Shown: positions 36,975 to 48,784 of the stretch, in pieces
Position numbering within the stretch: the first letter of the stretch is position 1
Layout of the letters: each line of letters starts with the position of its first letter
Source of the DNA: Coriolopsis trogii
Lineage: Eukaryota; Basidiomycota; Agaricomycetes; Polyporales; Polyporaceae
Assembly: GCA_020543525.1 (NCBI GenBank)
Contig: JAHYIO010000036.1
Location: 682,001-746,000 of the forward strand
Direction: 5' to 3'
Length of the DNA: 64,000 nt
Program-made: the position numbers and the translations under genes
Notes under the pieces: model-generated
The model's input: the letters and a program-made list of their open reading frames with translations, nothing else
What the model was told of the DNA's origin: nothing
Database searches by the model: none

Positions 36975-37840
36975 GTCAAAACGCTAGGAGGAAGGTGTGA
37001 AAGTAGTTCTCGAGACTAGTGCAACACTCACCACTGATGCCCTAGGGTGTCAGGAACGGATGTCAACCCTCCAGAAGAACACATCGTTAGTATGCATTCA
37101 CGTTTGCATGGATGGCGTCAAAGTGATCGAAACAAATAACACCCATTCGCCAATTCATGATTAGCCATGCCGCACCCATCCACTTGGTGAAATGTTGATC
37201 GCCTCATAGAGCCATGGTGCGGCCCAGCGAGCTATTTTGCACTGGAACGCAATAGCAGAACCTGTTCCCAGCGAATAGTCCCCAGCTAGCAACTAGGTAG
37301 AAGCTGGAGCAATAATAGATAATATGGGGAACGATACGAAAGGCTTGCAACTCAACCTCTGCGCAATTGGTTACACTGTGACACTGGTCGTGGACGCATA
37401 TATCCATGGAAGCCCCACTACTCTCTATTCAAGCTCAAGCCAACGCGCGCCAAGCGCTCCATGCCCCATGGAACAGAAGCACTCGGCATGCACCCCAGCG
37501 GTGCACGCGTCGGAGTGAGCAAGTAGTCGCTAGCCTCCGAGGCCCATGCCCCGTCAGACTGTGACTGCTACCCTGGGGAACCTCTCTGAATGAATAGAGC
37601 AACGCGCGCCCTGCGTTATACTCGTCGCGTAGTGGGCACATTGGGCACCCCCAACAGTACACGCGTGACCCGTAACAGGTTATCGCCGGCTTCGGAGGCC
37701 CATCGTCTTTCAGACTGCGACTGCCGCCCAATGGCGGGCCCGATATGAGAATATTTGTATAGCACAAAGAAGTATGCAGCAGCCATGTGCGCAAAGGTTT
37801 AAATAGATGGGGTGGGTAAGAGAACAGGAACGTCCGCATC
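36975..37840 (-). repeat. Right arm of the long inverted repeat, with two-unit tandem repeat
   Basis: Reverse-complement counterpart of 3005-3829. Two tandem units are marked by AGGCCCAT at 37550 and about 37696 (period about 146 bp). The GGCGGCAGTCGCAG phrase, the GGATATAT...GACCAGTGT block and the CTGGGCCGCACCATGG block (near 37210-37230) come in the same order as in the left arm. Similarity is roughly 70 percent by eye, so the duplication is old. It ends at the 5' end of the intact TET/JBP gene. Confidence 0.75.
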
Positions 37841-39247
37841 TACTGCGAAAGACATCAACGCTCACTTCTTCGTTTCCTTTGGTTGAGCCTGCCGTGACCT
37901 ATCTGGCACGGCGTTTTTGTTCGGTACTCGGGTTTCAAGTGACCACGGCTCGTCCGTTAGTCGAGACGTAACAAGGAGGGATAGTCAAGGAGTAGTCAAG
38001 GAGGGAGAACAAGTTGACCTGAGTGTCGACTGGAACAGAACCGTTGCCAGCGCATCAAATCCCGCAGCTCGACGAGAAAGGCATCGTAGACGCCGAGAAC
38101 CTAGCCGGCGGGATGATGACGTCAGTATTGCACACATCTGCATCAGGAAACACAAAAATCTCACGGGGCTCTCGACGGACTCCGACAAAGCCTGATGAGC
38201 CATGGAGAATAACAATCCTTGGTGATACGTGTGAATCTCCCAGCAGACCCCGAGAGATCTATTCTCTCGAGGGATCCGCCTGTCTCTCGAGGCGCTCTCT
38301 CAGGAGTACCCTGGTAATATCTACGATAAGGCTTTGCATCAATCCCCCTTGGCCGTGATACAGCTATGATCCTAATGAAATGCGGCTGTGAGTTGGGCAA
38401 GTCCCTGACAGTCCCTCGAGAGAATTCGTCTCCCTCAAGAGAATGGTAACTCACTCGTTACCTCCCGGGATCGTTCTGAAATTGGGCTCTCTACGGAGAA
38501 TAACGTGTTTCCTGATGTGAACCACTGGTCGAATTACTGGACTTGACGAGGTTCCACTGAGGCAGTACATGGGAATGCTGCTCTGACTGTCTTGAGACCC
38601 AATATCTCGTTTGTAAGGCCATCCTATCATATCGCGGCGCCTACAACGTGACTTGACGTCTCCGAGTTTCTTCATGATTGGCAAGTTGACTAGTAGCACC
38701 CATTATCTCAACCTTGAGCCTGCTGGAGCCTCTCCCTGTTTTAGTTAGATGATCCGCCGTGATGAGGTTACAAATATGTTGAGGGTCGTCTTTGAGGATC
38801 AAAACTTGGCCGTTCATCCAGTGCCCTGCAGGCTGCGCGATGCGCCCGTCGCATCTCCGGGGTCTGCATCACGCGCCGGGCCCAGCTTCCTCCCACTTGA
38901 GACGTGTGAGGGAGGGTCTATTTTTTGATGTTACATTTGAGTGGAAGCAAAATGTAGGTGACGCGGAGGGTAATGTGGGCGAGATCATCAGAAGTCACGT
39001 CCACAATCAATCCCCTGCAAGGGCGCCATCGCCCAGCATCGCCTTCGAGGATACCTTTTTACTCCACGGTGCAGCGACCTGCGAAAGTATCGTAACACAC
39101 CCCGGTCGCGCCCTCCATTGGTCCACTATCCACTACATACGAGGCCGAGAGGAGGTACAACCGAGCAGTAAGCTCCACCTTCCATGCCGAGTATCCTCCA
39201 CCTCAGCACGTCGCTCACTGGGTTCGCTCTAGCCGTCTAGTAGGTTC
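37841..39247. other. Intergenic, no gene recognised
   Basis: Separates the repeat arm from the peptidase gene. Apart from the short inverted repeat listed at 38261-38425, no structure or coding pattern was found. It includes the promoter side of the gene at 39248. Confidence 0.5.
38261..38425. repeat. 14-bp perfect inverted repeat spanning 165 bp
   Basis: ATTCTCTCGAGGGA at 38261-38274 is exactly complementary to TCCCTCGAGAGAAT at 38412-38425. Additional TCTCTCGAG-like words lie nearby. It could be the ends of a small non-autonomous element or a hairpin. No target-site duplication was confirmed. Confidence 0.5.
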
Positions 39248-40231
39248 ATGTTGCAACGCTGTATGAAGGACGGCACCGTATCGTTTGCCTACCAAGGCGA
39301 GACACACCACACCTACTACAAGATCTTTGGCGATCTTGAGAATCGCACACACACTCCCGTCATCATTCTTCACGGGGGCCCTGGTCTAACGCACGACTAC
39401 GTGCTCCCCCACGCCAATCTCGCCGACCAGTCGTACCCCGTCGTGTTCTATGACCAAATCGGCAACGGACGCTCTACTCACCTTCCCGGCAAACCACTCG
39501 ACTTTTGGTCCATTGACCTCTTCCTTGACGAGTTCATCAATCTGTTACAACACCTCGACATCTCCGAGTATCACATCGTTGGCCATTCATGGGGAGGCAT
39601 GATGGCTTCCGAATTGGTTGTCCGTATGCAGCCCAAGGGTCTCAAACGCCTCGTAATCGCGGATTCTCCCGCAGATATTGAACTCTGGAGCAAAGCGTTC
39701 AAGGAAGTGTTAGAGGAGTTTCCCCAGTCGGTTAGAGCAGCGATCGCCAACGGCCCGGGATATAGGGAGGCGTACTGGAACGCTTTGCTGGATATATACC
39801 GTGTTCACGGATGCAGGGTGCAACCGTTTCCCCAGCCATTCCTAGACACCCTCTTGTTCAAGTACGGGGAGAACGGTGATCGCACTGTTGACAAGTCGCA
39901 GTGAGTCCCGTACTGTCCCAGTTCTGCTGTCGCGGCCACTCACTATGACCTCTGGTTTGCACTGTGTAGCATGTTAAATCAGTGGTCAATTGTGGCCAGG
40001 TTGCACCTGGTCAATGTGCCGACTCTCATCGTCAACGATCGACTTGACATCGCGCAGGACTACGTCATCGAGGCATACGTCACGAATATCCCGAGTGCTA
40101 AATGGGTCAAATTCAATGAGTCGAGCCATACCCCGTTCTGGGAGGAGCGAGAGGCGTACATGTGAGTTTCTTGGGGCTTAGCCTCTAGGATGCCTGTGTA
40201 CGAACCATTGACGGCTAGTACGAGGGGGTAA
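39248..40231 (+). CDS. Prolyl iminopeptidase-like alpha/beta hydrolase (peptidase family S33)
   Basis: Three exons (39248-39900, 39970-40161, 40219-40231; 285 aa). It has the family's oxyanion motif LHGGPG (42-46), the nucleophile elbow GHSWGG (Ser114), an acidic residue at Asp244 in VNDRLDIAQD and His271 in ESSHTPFWEE, giving a full catalytic triad. Such fungal enzymes remove N-terminal proline or hydrolyse small amides, and many act as general serine hydrolases. It is probably cytosolic, since there is no signal peptide. The last exon adds only a few codons before TAA, so the C-terminus is some residues shorter than usual, and the last junction is less sure than the rest. No evident tie to the PKS genes. 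Confidence 0.88.
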
Positions 40232-41693
40232 TGCAGACTTACCTCTGAAGAAGGGCCTCAGATATAAATGTGCGCTGGCAAGGCCTCGCGCTGAACACGT
40301 CTGCGAAATGCTTGAACTACATCAAGACAATCATGATGCAAATTGGACGATGTGGCGACAAGCAATTGAAGCATCTCAAGTTGAAGGGACGTCCAGGCAG
40401 CCCCGGCCCGCTTCGGAAAGGCACCCCGTAAAGTGCCGATGCATTGATATGAGGTAGGCGCCTTATAGCCCATCTTTTTCTCTACACTTTCCTCTCTTCC
40501 CTCCCTGTCGCTGCAATTTCGCATGAAGCTGAGGCTCGATATCCTCATTGACCTGTCTGATATAGCTTTTGGACTATGGCATTTTCTCATCGACAACGAC
40601 ACCGCGCCTGGTCGCTAGGTGCTCTTCCTCTCCTTGCCGCGCTCTCATGGTTCTGAAGACATGAATAGTCCTCGGGAGTTCGGATGGACATCAACAATAA
40701 GATCTATGGAGATCTGGAGGCTTGGAGGCCTGAAAGCTTGACAGACATATCGTAGCAATGTGGTTGGTCCCTGCATGTGGTATTCTCTACGCTTTCTTTC
40801 TGGCGGGCTTCGCGTGCTCGATGAGGCAAGTCCCGCTGCTACTGGCTGCGCTCTGCACGAGAGAGTTTCGTGGGAGGAAGAGATTCGAACTAAAATCTGC
40901 ACTCTGATAGAACGATATGGACTTCTACTGGGACTCCTGGACTTGGTGACTGGTTATCTCCCGTTGTCTACAACCACGTTGAATCAACGGAAATGTCGGC
41001 CTGTGGGACTAGGCTTGAGCCGTTGCTTGACTTCATTGTCAAACTATGCTGAGTTCTCTGATTTCACATACTTGACCTATGGGTACTGTGCGAAGATGAT
41101 GTGCTTCTGGTGTCTCCTGGATTCGAGCATTCGCGAGGCTGTGTCTCAGCTGCTTCTGCAGTGCCTTATCTATTACTGGCTCTCATCAGCGTCGGGTTTA
41201 CGAGACACGTCGTATGTGTGCGTGTCAGCCGTTGGCCTTCTCCTAGCCTTTGCTTGACAGATCTTCGTGAACCTCTCTCACAACTGTGTTTCTCATTGTA
41301 GCGGAACAGGACGAGGGTCGCCGTGACCGCCCTTCAACTGGTGAAGAGACTCATGTCGTTGGACGCTGTGCATTCTTCTGCGGCCGTCTCATTGATGATC
41401 TGCTTTGTTGGAGTGCTTCCTCGAATCGAGCGGACCAGCTGACCAAGAGACCGATCCCCGCTGCTTGGAGAAAGTGAGTTTGCGGCTGGGTATTCTCTGG
41501 TGAGCGGGTCCGCATCATACTGATATGACGAGCGTGTCAGTTCCTGACGGGATCTCTGTCCTGCGTCGACGCCTTCTTGCTACGCCCCCCACTTCACTTC
41601 ATATCACTCTCTGGTGCGGTTAAGGGCCCGGTGCTCGTGTTCTCTTCAGATTCTCCAGTGCTGGGCTGAAGACACAAGTCGGTCTTCATCGTC
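40232..41693. other. Intergenic upstream of seven-TM gene A
   Basis: No gene recognised. A 165-codon frame at 40760-41257 has no motif and is judged fortuitous. Contains one copy of the TGACAGATCTTC word at 41255. Confidence 0.5.
41255..41266 (+). promoter_or_regulatory. Shared 12-mer upstream of seven-TM gene A
   Basis: TGACAGATCTTC, 428 bases before the gene A start codon. The exact word recurs at 44139, 49530 and 52251. It may be a control element or merely a relic of the duplicated unit. Confidence 0.4.
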
Positions 41694-43161
41694 ATGAAGA
41701 ACTCCGCGGATTTCCCTATCGACACGGCTCAGGTATGTTGTGTCCCGCTGCGAGTGTAGTCTATGTTGACCAAGGCTCGCTTTGCTCCAGATCGTCGCCC
41801 TCTACATGCAATCCATCCTCTATGGTACGTGTTTAATATGTAGTTCTACATGGCATACCGTATGACGACTGCCCTGCTATAGGCATGGGCGTAATCACGT
41901 TCGTCTATGGTATGCGGGTGATGCTCTGGACTCGTGAGGGGTACATCAAGAGTCGGAGGGATATAAACTGGGTTATGGTCGTCGCTACGATTGCGATGTT
42001 CATCATTGCGACGATGGAGGTGGGGTTTGGACTGCAGAGCAACCTCAACGCGTTCATCTACTTCCACGGCCCGGGAGGTCCCAAGGCCGAGTTCGCGAAA
42101 ATCTCCAACGTGGTCACCGTCATGCGGACGGTGGACTATGCCTTGCAGACTTTCATTGGGGACGCGATCATGGTTCGTCATTCTATGTGCGCGGAGGTTA
42201 GATCGAAACTGATCGCGAATGAACATAAAGATTTACAGATTGTACGTCGTCTATGGGAGAAACTGGCAAATTGTGGTGCTGCCGTCACTGCTATGGCTCG
42301 CCGAGCAGGGTATGTGTTTCAGAAGGTTGGAAGCTGTCCGGCGATGCCTGAGCGTGGTCGTATTGCAGCGTGCGGATGGGTCGTGGTCTACATCGAGGCA
42401 ACCCTAGACTCACCATCGCTGCTGAACAACTCGCGTCTCGAGCCCTTCATTACCAGCGTGCTGTCTATGACTCTCGCCATGACGACTATGACCACGGGTA
42501 CGTGTCCTCCGTGGTGTAGAGTTCTCAGAAGGATAAGCTCATCATCGGCAATAAGGCCTCATTGGGTCTCGCATAATGCAGGTCAATCGTCAAATCGCCT
42601 CTCAGAACGTGACGCGCATGGACGGCGGGAGCATCAGGCTCACGCGCGTCGTTCGGATACTCATTGAGTCGGGCCTGATATACACAGTCTCCGTCGTCGT
42701 CTTTTTCAGCACCTTCCTCGCAGGCAACAATGCACAGTACGGCGTGTCTGATTGCGTAAGTCTCTTCTGGGGGCCACTGGGAGTGCCTGGCTGCGAGTGA
42801 TTCTTCCAACTGAACTGAACTTCTTGCTATCTGATCTACAGGTTGTGCAGCTCATTGTGAGTATCGCCCATCAACTGTAACTTACGAGGCTTGAACGATT
42901 CGCTAACCGATCTTTGCCCGGCAGCCTATCTCCTTCACGCTGATCACCATCCGCGTACATCAAGGTGTAGCGACGGAGAATGCGGTCCAATCCACTCTCG
43001 CGTTTTCATCCGGGAGCTCGCCAGTGGCACTGAAGACCTTGCCTTCGCACGTCTATACTCCTCGAGCGACCACCTTCTCCGGCCACGTTGGCGCCCGACC
43101 AGGCGACCAGAGTGCGGACGACATCGAGTACAGGTGGAAGGGGACCCAGACCATTGTTTGA
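41694..43161 (+). CDS. Seven-TM protein of a basidiomycete family, copy A
   Basis: Begins MKNSADFPIDTAQ followed by an intron, then IVALYMQSILYGMGVITFVYG. Hydrophobic helices continue through INWVMVVATIAMFIIATMEV, the conserved loop GPGGPKAEFAKISN, MIYRLYVVYGRNWQIVVLP, a WVVVYIEATL segment, LTRVVRILIESGLIYTVSVV and QLIPISFTLITIRV. The C-terminal tail ends YRWKGTQTIV. About seven helices are predicted and there is no signal peptide. The topology is receptor-like, but no characterised homologue is recognised. Eight or so short exons share positions with copies B, C and D, and no lesion was seen. A frame running past the true end was rejected because the paralogues share the YRWKGxxTIV ending. 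Confidence 0.85.
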
Positions 43162-44578
43162 GAGCATTCCTTAGTCGAGCTTTGATGAAGTACTCCTAAG
43201 TTATTGAGCCCCAGATTGGCTCCTAGGGAATTGGACGATGTCGTTGCTCGAGAAGTTGGTCTCTTAGTGGGGCCAATGTATCAAAGTGTATACCATCTCG
43301 AAATCTGTTTCGTTTCTTTCTATCAGGGATGCGTGTTTGGTACGAAGGGTACAGTGTGTAGACTACCAGGGCCTGCATGCCTGACGATTCCCGGTCCGGG
43401 TGCATGGGCGGTAGACGCTGGAAGATTGGCCAGCTTGAGTCATCGCCCACGGCGATCTTACGGCCTTCCGTCCATCAAGTCTTCCTTATTTTCACCATAT
43501 CCCTTCTCTCCACCCAATTTCTAACCTTGTACAGTCTGGGTATTGCGACACTCAACGATCAATTCTCAACGCGCCCTCGGGAGGATGTGTAACAGTCACC
43601 GGCCGGAGATGATTCCGTGCGAGAGTGGCACGGTACTCCTTCTCAAGGTGCAAGACTTCTCGAGGGGTTGATGAACAGCGCTGGCCGCAGAAGGAGCTGT
43701 TGGCATCAGGTTCGTCGCGTCTTTGCCTGGTATCATGGCTACATGGGCCCGGAGGGAAGGTGAGTGTCGCAGACCGTGGTGATTGGTGCCTCATGTTTCT
43801 AGTGTGAGAGCTATATCGTGAATGGCTTGATCAGGCTCCTTACTGAGCAACTGGTGTGAACGCAGCGATGTCCACAACACATTGATATTCCTGTTACCCA
43901 ATTGTGTGCACAGAGGATGGCGGCAGACGCTGATGCGCATCCACCATTGGCTTGGTTAATAAAGCGGGGACATTTTCAGGGGTCTCGTTCATGATGCTGG
44001 GTCAGATCGTGACGAGACCTAGTCTATCTTGCCGCATATGCCAGGTCTGTCTGAGCCCTGGCGTCTTCGTTTGTCAGAGTCATGCGAAAACTTCGTCCGT
44101 TGTGGCGTATCCGTGCACCTATACCCTCCGCCGTCCACTGACAGATCTTCTGTGTTCCGCATGCCAGGTGCGCGTTCCTCAGATACGCCCAGAGGCTCAC
44201 GCGTGTCAGCCTCAGGATCCCCGAGAGGGCCAACCCGTCTGATTATCTGCCACAGTGTCGTTACGTTGAAGCTCATGCTCTCATGTCGCCCCATGCAGGG
44301 TATATTGGGTTGCGCAGGTGTGGGAAGCGCTCATGCGGCGCTGCACGGAGATGCCCAAGTAGGATATGTTCAGGTCCTGCCTTCTGTCCCCGAAGTGCAC
44401 GATCCGCGTCTTCTTGATACCATGATCTCTTTCTCTACCAGGCATTCTGTCACTACTTTCACCGTCGTCGCTCTTGAACAGAGCTCACCCATTGTATATT
44501 AAGTTCACAAAGTTTGGAACCTAGGAATCTGATCCAGGTCCAGTCACTCACCCCGGAGTAAGTCTTCGATCGGCCGCC
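43162..44578. other. Intergenic between seven-TM genes A and B
   Basis: No gene recognised. Contains the TGACAGATCTTC word at 44139. Confidence 0.5.
44139..44150 (+). promoter_or_regulatory. Shared 12-mer upstream of seven-TM gene B
   Basis: TGACAGATCTTC, 429 bases before the gene B start, almost the same distance as in gene A. Confidence 0.4.
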
Positions 44579-46036
44579 ATGTCCTCCGACGCATTTCCTA
44601 TCGACACTGCTGAGGTACGACTTTGTGCATCAATGGCTTGGTAGTGCAGTCTAACGAATATGTTAGATCGTGGGCCTGTACATGCAAAGCATCCTCTACG
44701 GTATGTTCTTCGATATCGGGGGTACAACGTGTCCTTTGTGACAGGGCTATCGCAGGTATGGGCGTTATCACGGTCTCGTATGGGCTGCGTGTCTTGCTGT
44801 GGACTGGCGACGGGAACCTCAAGAGCAAGCAGGACATCAACTGGGTCATGGTCTCTGTCACACTGGCCATGTTCCTGATTGCGACATTGGAGATGGCGTT
44901 CGGGCTGCGGGGCAACCTGTACGCATTCATCTACTACCGTGGCCCGGGCGGCGCAAAGGGAGAGTTCTCCGACATCTCGTACTGGATCAACGTTATGCGC
45001 ACGGCCGACTACGTCGCGCAGACCTTCATAGGCGATGGGATCATGGTTCGTTGCTTCGGCACAATGCCAATAGGCAAACATTGATTAGGGCTCATTACAA
45101 ACTATGCAGCTCTACCGATGCTATGTAGTCTATAACAGGAACTGGAAAGTTGCGCTGCTCCCGGGGCTTCTGTGGCTTGCAGAAACAGGTCGGTCATCAT
45201 CCCGGCGCCCCGGTACTCTAGAGCGATGGCTGAGCACATGTTTCCCCAACAGCGTGCGGGTGGATCGTGGTCTACATTGAGGCGACGTTGCACACGGAGA
45301 CCTTCCTGAACAACTCGCGTCTTGTACCATTCATCACTAGTGTGCTTTCGCTCACCCTCGCCATGACCACGATAACAACGGGTACGTGTTTCACACACCA
45401 TCGAGTGCCCGCAGTACTCATTCCTGTGTGCCCTGCCAGGTTTGATCGCGTATCACATCATGAAGATAAACGGTCGCGCGGCCTCTCGGAATGCAGCCCA
45501 CAATGACGGAAGCATTAGACTCACCCGCATCGTTCGGATCCTCATCGAGTCCGGGTTGATATACACCGTGTCCGTCGTAGTCTTCTTCTGCACCTTCCTG
45601 ACAGGCAATAACGCTCAGTACCCCGTTTCCGACTGTGTAAGTCTTCTCTCCTATGATACATCCTGCGCACAATGCCTGATCCCACTTCTCGATTCTCCTT
45701 CGCGCACGCAGGTCGTCCAACTCATCGTGAGTCTCCCGATCTCTGTCCGGCCGGTGCGTAGTCCGGTCCCGCTGACATGCTTTCCTACCACAGCCGATAT
45801 CCTTCACGCTCATCATCATTCGTGTCGACCAAGGCATCGCGACCCAGCAAACGTCGACGTTCCACGGCGGGATCTCGAGCACGCATGCCCCCGTAGCGCT
45901 CAAGCCGCTGCCCCCGAGCGTGTACCCCGGCTCTCGCGGTGGGCACATGTTCTCCGACCACGTCGGCAGCCGCTCAGGCGGAGACAGTGCCGAAGACATG
46001 GAGTACAGATGGAAAGGGGCGCGGACCATCGTCTGA
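44579..46036 (+). CDS. Seven-TM protein of a basidiomycete family, copy B
   Basis: Begins MSSDAFPIDTAE, then IVGLYMQSILYGMGVITVSYG after an intron. Same helix order and loops as copy A: INWVMVSVTLAMFLIATLEM, RGPGGAKGEFSDISYW, MLYRCYVVYNRNWKVALLPG, WIVVYIEATLHTETFLN, GLIAYHIMKINGRAASRN, LTRIVRILIESGLIYTVSVV. The tail contains SGGDSAEDMEYRWKGARTIV before the TGA. All exon joins follow GT-AG introns and the frame is open throughout. Tandem to A in the same orientation, about 1.4 kb apart, so they arose by local duplication. Function unknown. Confidence 0.87.
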
Positions 46037-46828
46037 CACTGGTACCGTTGAGCGTCGTGACGGTCTCCTGGTTCGTGTGTTTCTGCTTTATTTGGTATTT
46101 ATCTATCCCCGCTTTGGGCCCGCATTGCCCTGGATCCTGGACCGGGTGCGGCATTTTGGCGGGACGTGTGTGTGTGTGTGTATCTTCTGGACTTTGATCT
46201 GTACTTACATTCAATGGACTTTGCTGTCGTCTGGGTATGGGCAGATGTCCATGAGTTGATTGTCAGGCGGTCGGCACGTCGGGCTGGGTTCCAGGATCTA
46301 CAGGTCGTGTACATATCTGCATAGCATTCGTACCCCGTCAGAACAAGGTTTAGGGGCCATACGAGTCCATGAGCGGATCTCGCTGTCGCGCGGAAACTAT
46401 TCTTTGACGTGGGTGCCCGCCATGATTGGCACATGTTGCTACGAGTCAGGGCAACTTGAACTGCCACTGCCCTCGTAGCACTCGAGGTGGATCTTCAATG
46501 GATCTCTCTGCATGAGAGGGTTGAACGATCAAACGCTGGACGAACGGTTGATAAGAAATCACTGATTATATGCCCACAACAAAACCCCTAATCACACTGA
46601 TACAATCTATATCTACATGCTCCCTACTCGAGAGACTTCCATGTCCTGATACTGTCGCATATGTGACGACCTCTACAACTCCGCCTCCGACGTGTGTGGA
46701 TGGTCTCCAGAAAGAGTATCGTCTACTGAATGGGGCAGAGATGGCGTCAGTGATCGACAGAATGGCGAGCCATGGACAGACAGTGGACTCACTCGTACAA
46801 ACGCTCTCACATGCTCGCGAGCTCAAAG
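46037..46828. other. Intergenic between convergent genes
   Basis: Between the 3' ends of seven-TM B (+) and the acyl-CoA oxidase-like gene (-). Contains a short TG-dinucleotide run near 46168-46180. No gene recognised. Confidence 0.6.
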
Positions 46829-48784
46829 CTACAAGCGCGCAGACAGAGTCTGAGATAGAAAGGACAGCCGCTCGTCCTCGCTCGCGTCCGCGCTGCCCGT
46901 GTGCACGGGCAGGCTCGCAAAGTACGCCTTCCACGCGGCGTCGGACACGATCGGCGCGCGCACGTACCGCGCGATGTCCAGATCGCGCAGATACTCGGCG
47001 AGGTGCGGCAGGGCGGCGGCGCTCGCGCGGTCCTCGCGCCTGCGCTGCTCGACGCTGGACAGCCCGGCGGACTCGGAGTACCAGACGGCGTCGAGCCTGA
47101 TCACCGCGCACTCGAACGCGTCCAGGAGCGGCTGCGGGAGGCCGGCCTCGAGCGCGGCCGAGTAGGCGAGCGCGTGCCCGATCGCGCTCACGCCGCTCTC
47201 GGCGAGGGGGAGGACGAACGCGTTGGCTTGTTCGGAGCGGTGGGAGGGGCAGGTGGCGAGGTAGTCGCGCGCGGTGCGCATGAGGCCCTCGGCGTGCGCC
47301 CAGAGAAGGGTGTTGCTGTGCTTGGGCGGGGCGATGCTGTACCGGTTGAGGAGGAGCTCGTTGTAGAGCCGGATGCAGAGCGTGAGGACGTCGCCTTCTG
47401 CGATGATGACCCCATGGGAATCAGCCTGGACAGAAGGGGGCGTGTCAGAGACGTGTGCGATACGAGGCTGTGAGGAACATGTCACGTACTTCCATGCGTG
47501 CCATGAAGTTGTGCTCAAATGTGCTGCGACCGTGGCTCAGTATAGGAACTGCACCGAATGGGGCCCAGAGATCACTCACCCCTGAGCGCCGCATCGTTCA
47601 ATGACCTCCCGCACGACGGGCTGGAAGAGACGGGCAATGCTCGCTTTGGCAATGACCGAGTATGCGTGGCGCACGCTGTGTCCGAGAGACTGGTCCATCG
47701 ACTGCTTCATAGCGATCGGCCACCAAGTGTTGAGTACGTGTGCGACCGCGACCGCCTGGACCATCGCCCACCGCTGCGTCCAGAAGGAGATGAGCGGCAC
47801 GGGCGAGGGGGTCTTGCCCGTGACGTGGCGGTGGAGAGAGTAGCTGGTGCCGATGTACGCCGTGTGCTTCAAGGCCGAGACGAACGGTCCGACGACGGCG
47901 CCCGTCCCAATCGGAATGCGCCAGACCTCGCCCCACCAGGCCTGGAGGGGGTTCTTGGGTGCCTCGAGGGACTCGCCGAGCATCGCGCTGATAGGGAGCT
48001 GGACGTGGTCGAACGTCGTGATGGAGAAGTCGAGGGGCGACGTGCCGCTCCGCGTCGGGAGCCGCGTGGAACGCACGCCGCGGTACATCGAAGTCTTGTT
48101 GCAGACGGGCACGATGAAGAACCGGCACCCACGGTCCTCACCAGAAACGATGAGCCGGGCCATCACAAGGGCAACCTTCGGGATACCGAAGGAAGGCGTG
48201 GTGGCCGGCATCCACCTAAAGGGATCATAGGTCGTTGTATCAGGAAGCGTCCAGTTAGGGTTCTGCGGTGCAAACTCACTTGGAGGCCTCTTCGCGCGGC
48301 GTATTCAGGATGAAACCGTCGCGGGTGAGCGTCGCAGTGGTCTCGATGTTGAAGGCATCGAGCCCGTGTCCACGCTCGCTCAGCAGGTAGACTCCGACCG
48401 TGTCGAATTTGAGCAGACTCTCGAGTAGTGGCAATAGGTCGCTTCGGTAGCTTGCATATTTGGCCAGTGTTCCGACAGTGAGTCCCACATGCGCGGCAAT
48501 GATGGTATAGCAGGCGATGTCGAGTGCTAGGCGAGGGTCCGCCTGCAACGCCCAGAATTTGTCGGTGCACTCGAGGATGTCCTTCAAAGACAGAGCTGTG
48601 CATCCCAAGTCGGTGATGTCAATCCGAGTGTCCTAGTACTCAGGCAAGGTTTGTACTGACCGTGTTCACGAATCAGGAGTCGTGCCCGTTTGTAGGACAG
48701 AGCGACACGCGCATCTGTGGACATGAGCTCTACAGGCTCGTGGAAGAGGGGGTCGATGGGCATCGTGTTCATCGTAGGCGTCAA
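46829..48784 (-). CDS. Acyl-CoA oxidase/dehydrogenase-like flavoenzyme
   Basis: Five exons (48784-48661, 48595-48280, 48215-47580, 47523-47490, 47425-46829; 1707 nt, 568 aa). The order is as in fungal acyl-CoA oxidase-like proteins. A helical N-terminus (KFWALQADPRLALDIACYT) leads to the flavin-binding middle (YLLSERGHGLDAFNIETTAT; WMPATTPSFGIPKVALVMARL; SGEDRGCRFFIVPV; FDHVQLPISAMLGE). A C-terminal helical oxidase-type domain contains GAQGTFEHNFMARMEADS and IIAEGDVLTLCIRLYNELL. It would introduce a 2,3-double bond into an acyl-CoA using FAD. The extreme C-terminus SARL resembles but does not match the canonical SKL peroxisomal signal. Alternative in-frame starts lie a few codons into exon 1. 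Together with the ALDH it could handle acyl chains, but a link to the PKSs is only suggestive. Confidence 0.9.

Noticed and set aside
40760..41257. 165-codon + frame before seven-TM gene A
   Set aside because: Hydrophobic patches but no family motif, no relation to the neighbouring membrane proteins, and no plausible splice partners.
42891..43199. Alternative C-terminus for seven-TM gene A ending at 43199
   Set aside because: The other frame gives ALKTLP...YRWKGTQTIV, matching the ending of copy B.
44029..44502. 157-codon + frame between seven-TM genes A and B
   Set aside because: No motif; the equivalent intergenic regions of the other copies lack it.
47558..48313. 251-codon + frame
   Set aside because: Antisense shadow of the acyl-CoA oxidase-like exon, a consequence of its GC-rich third positions.
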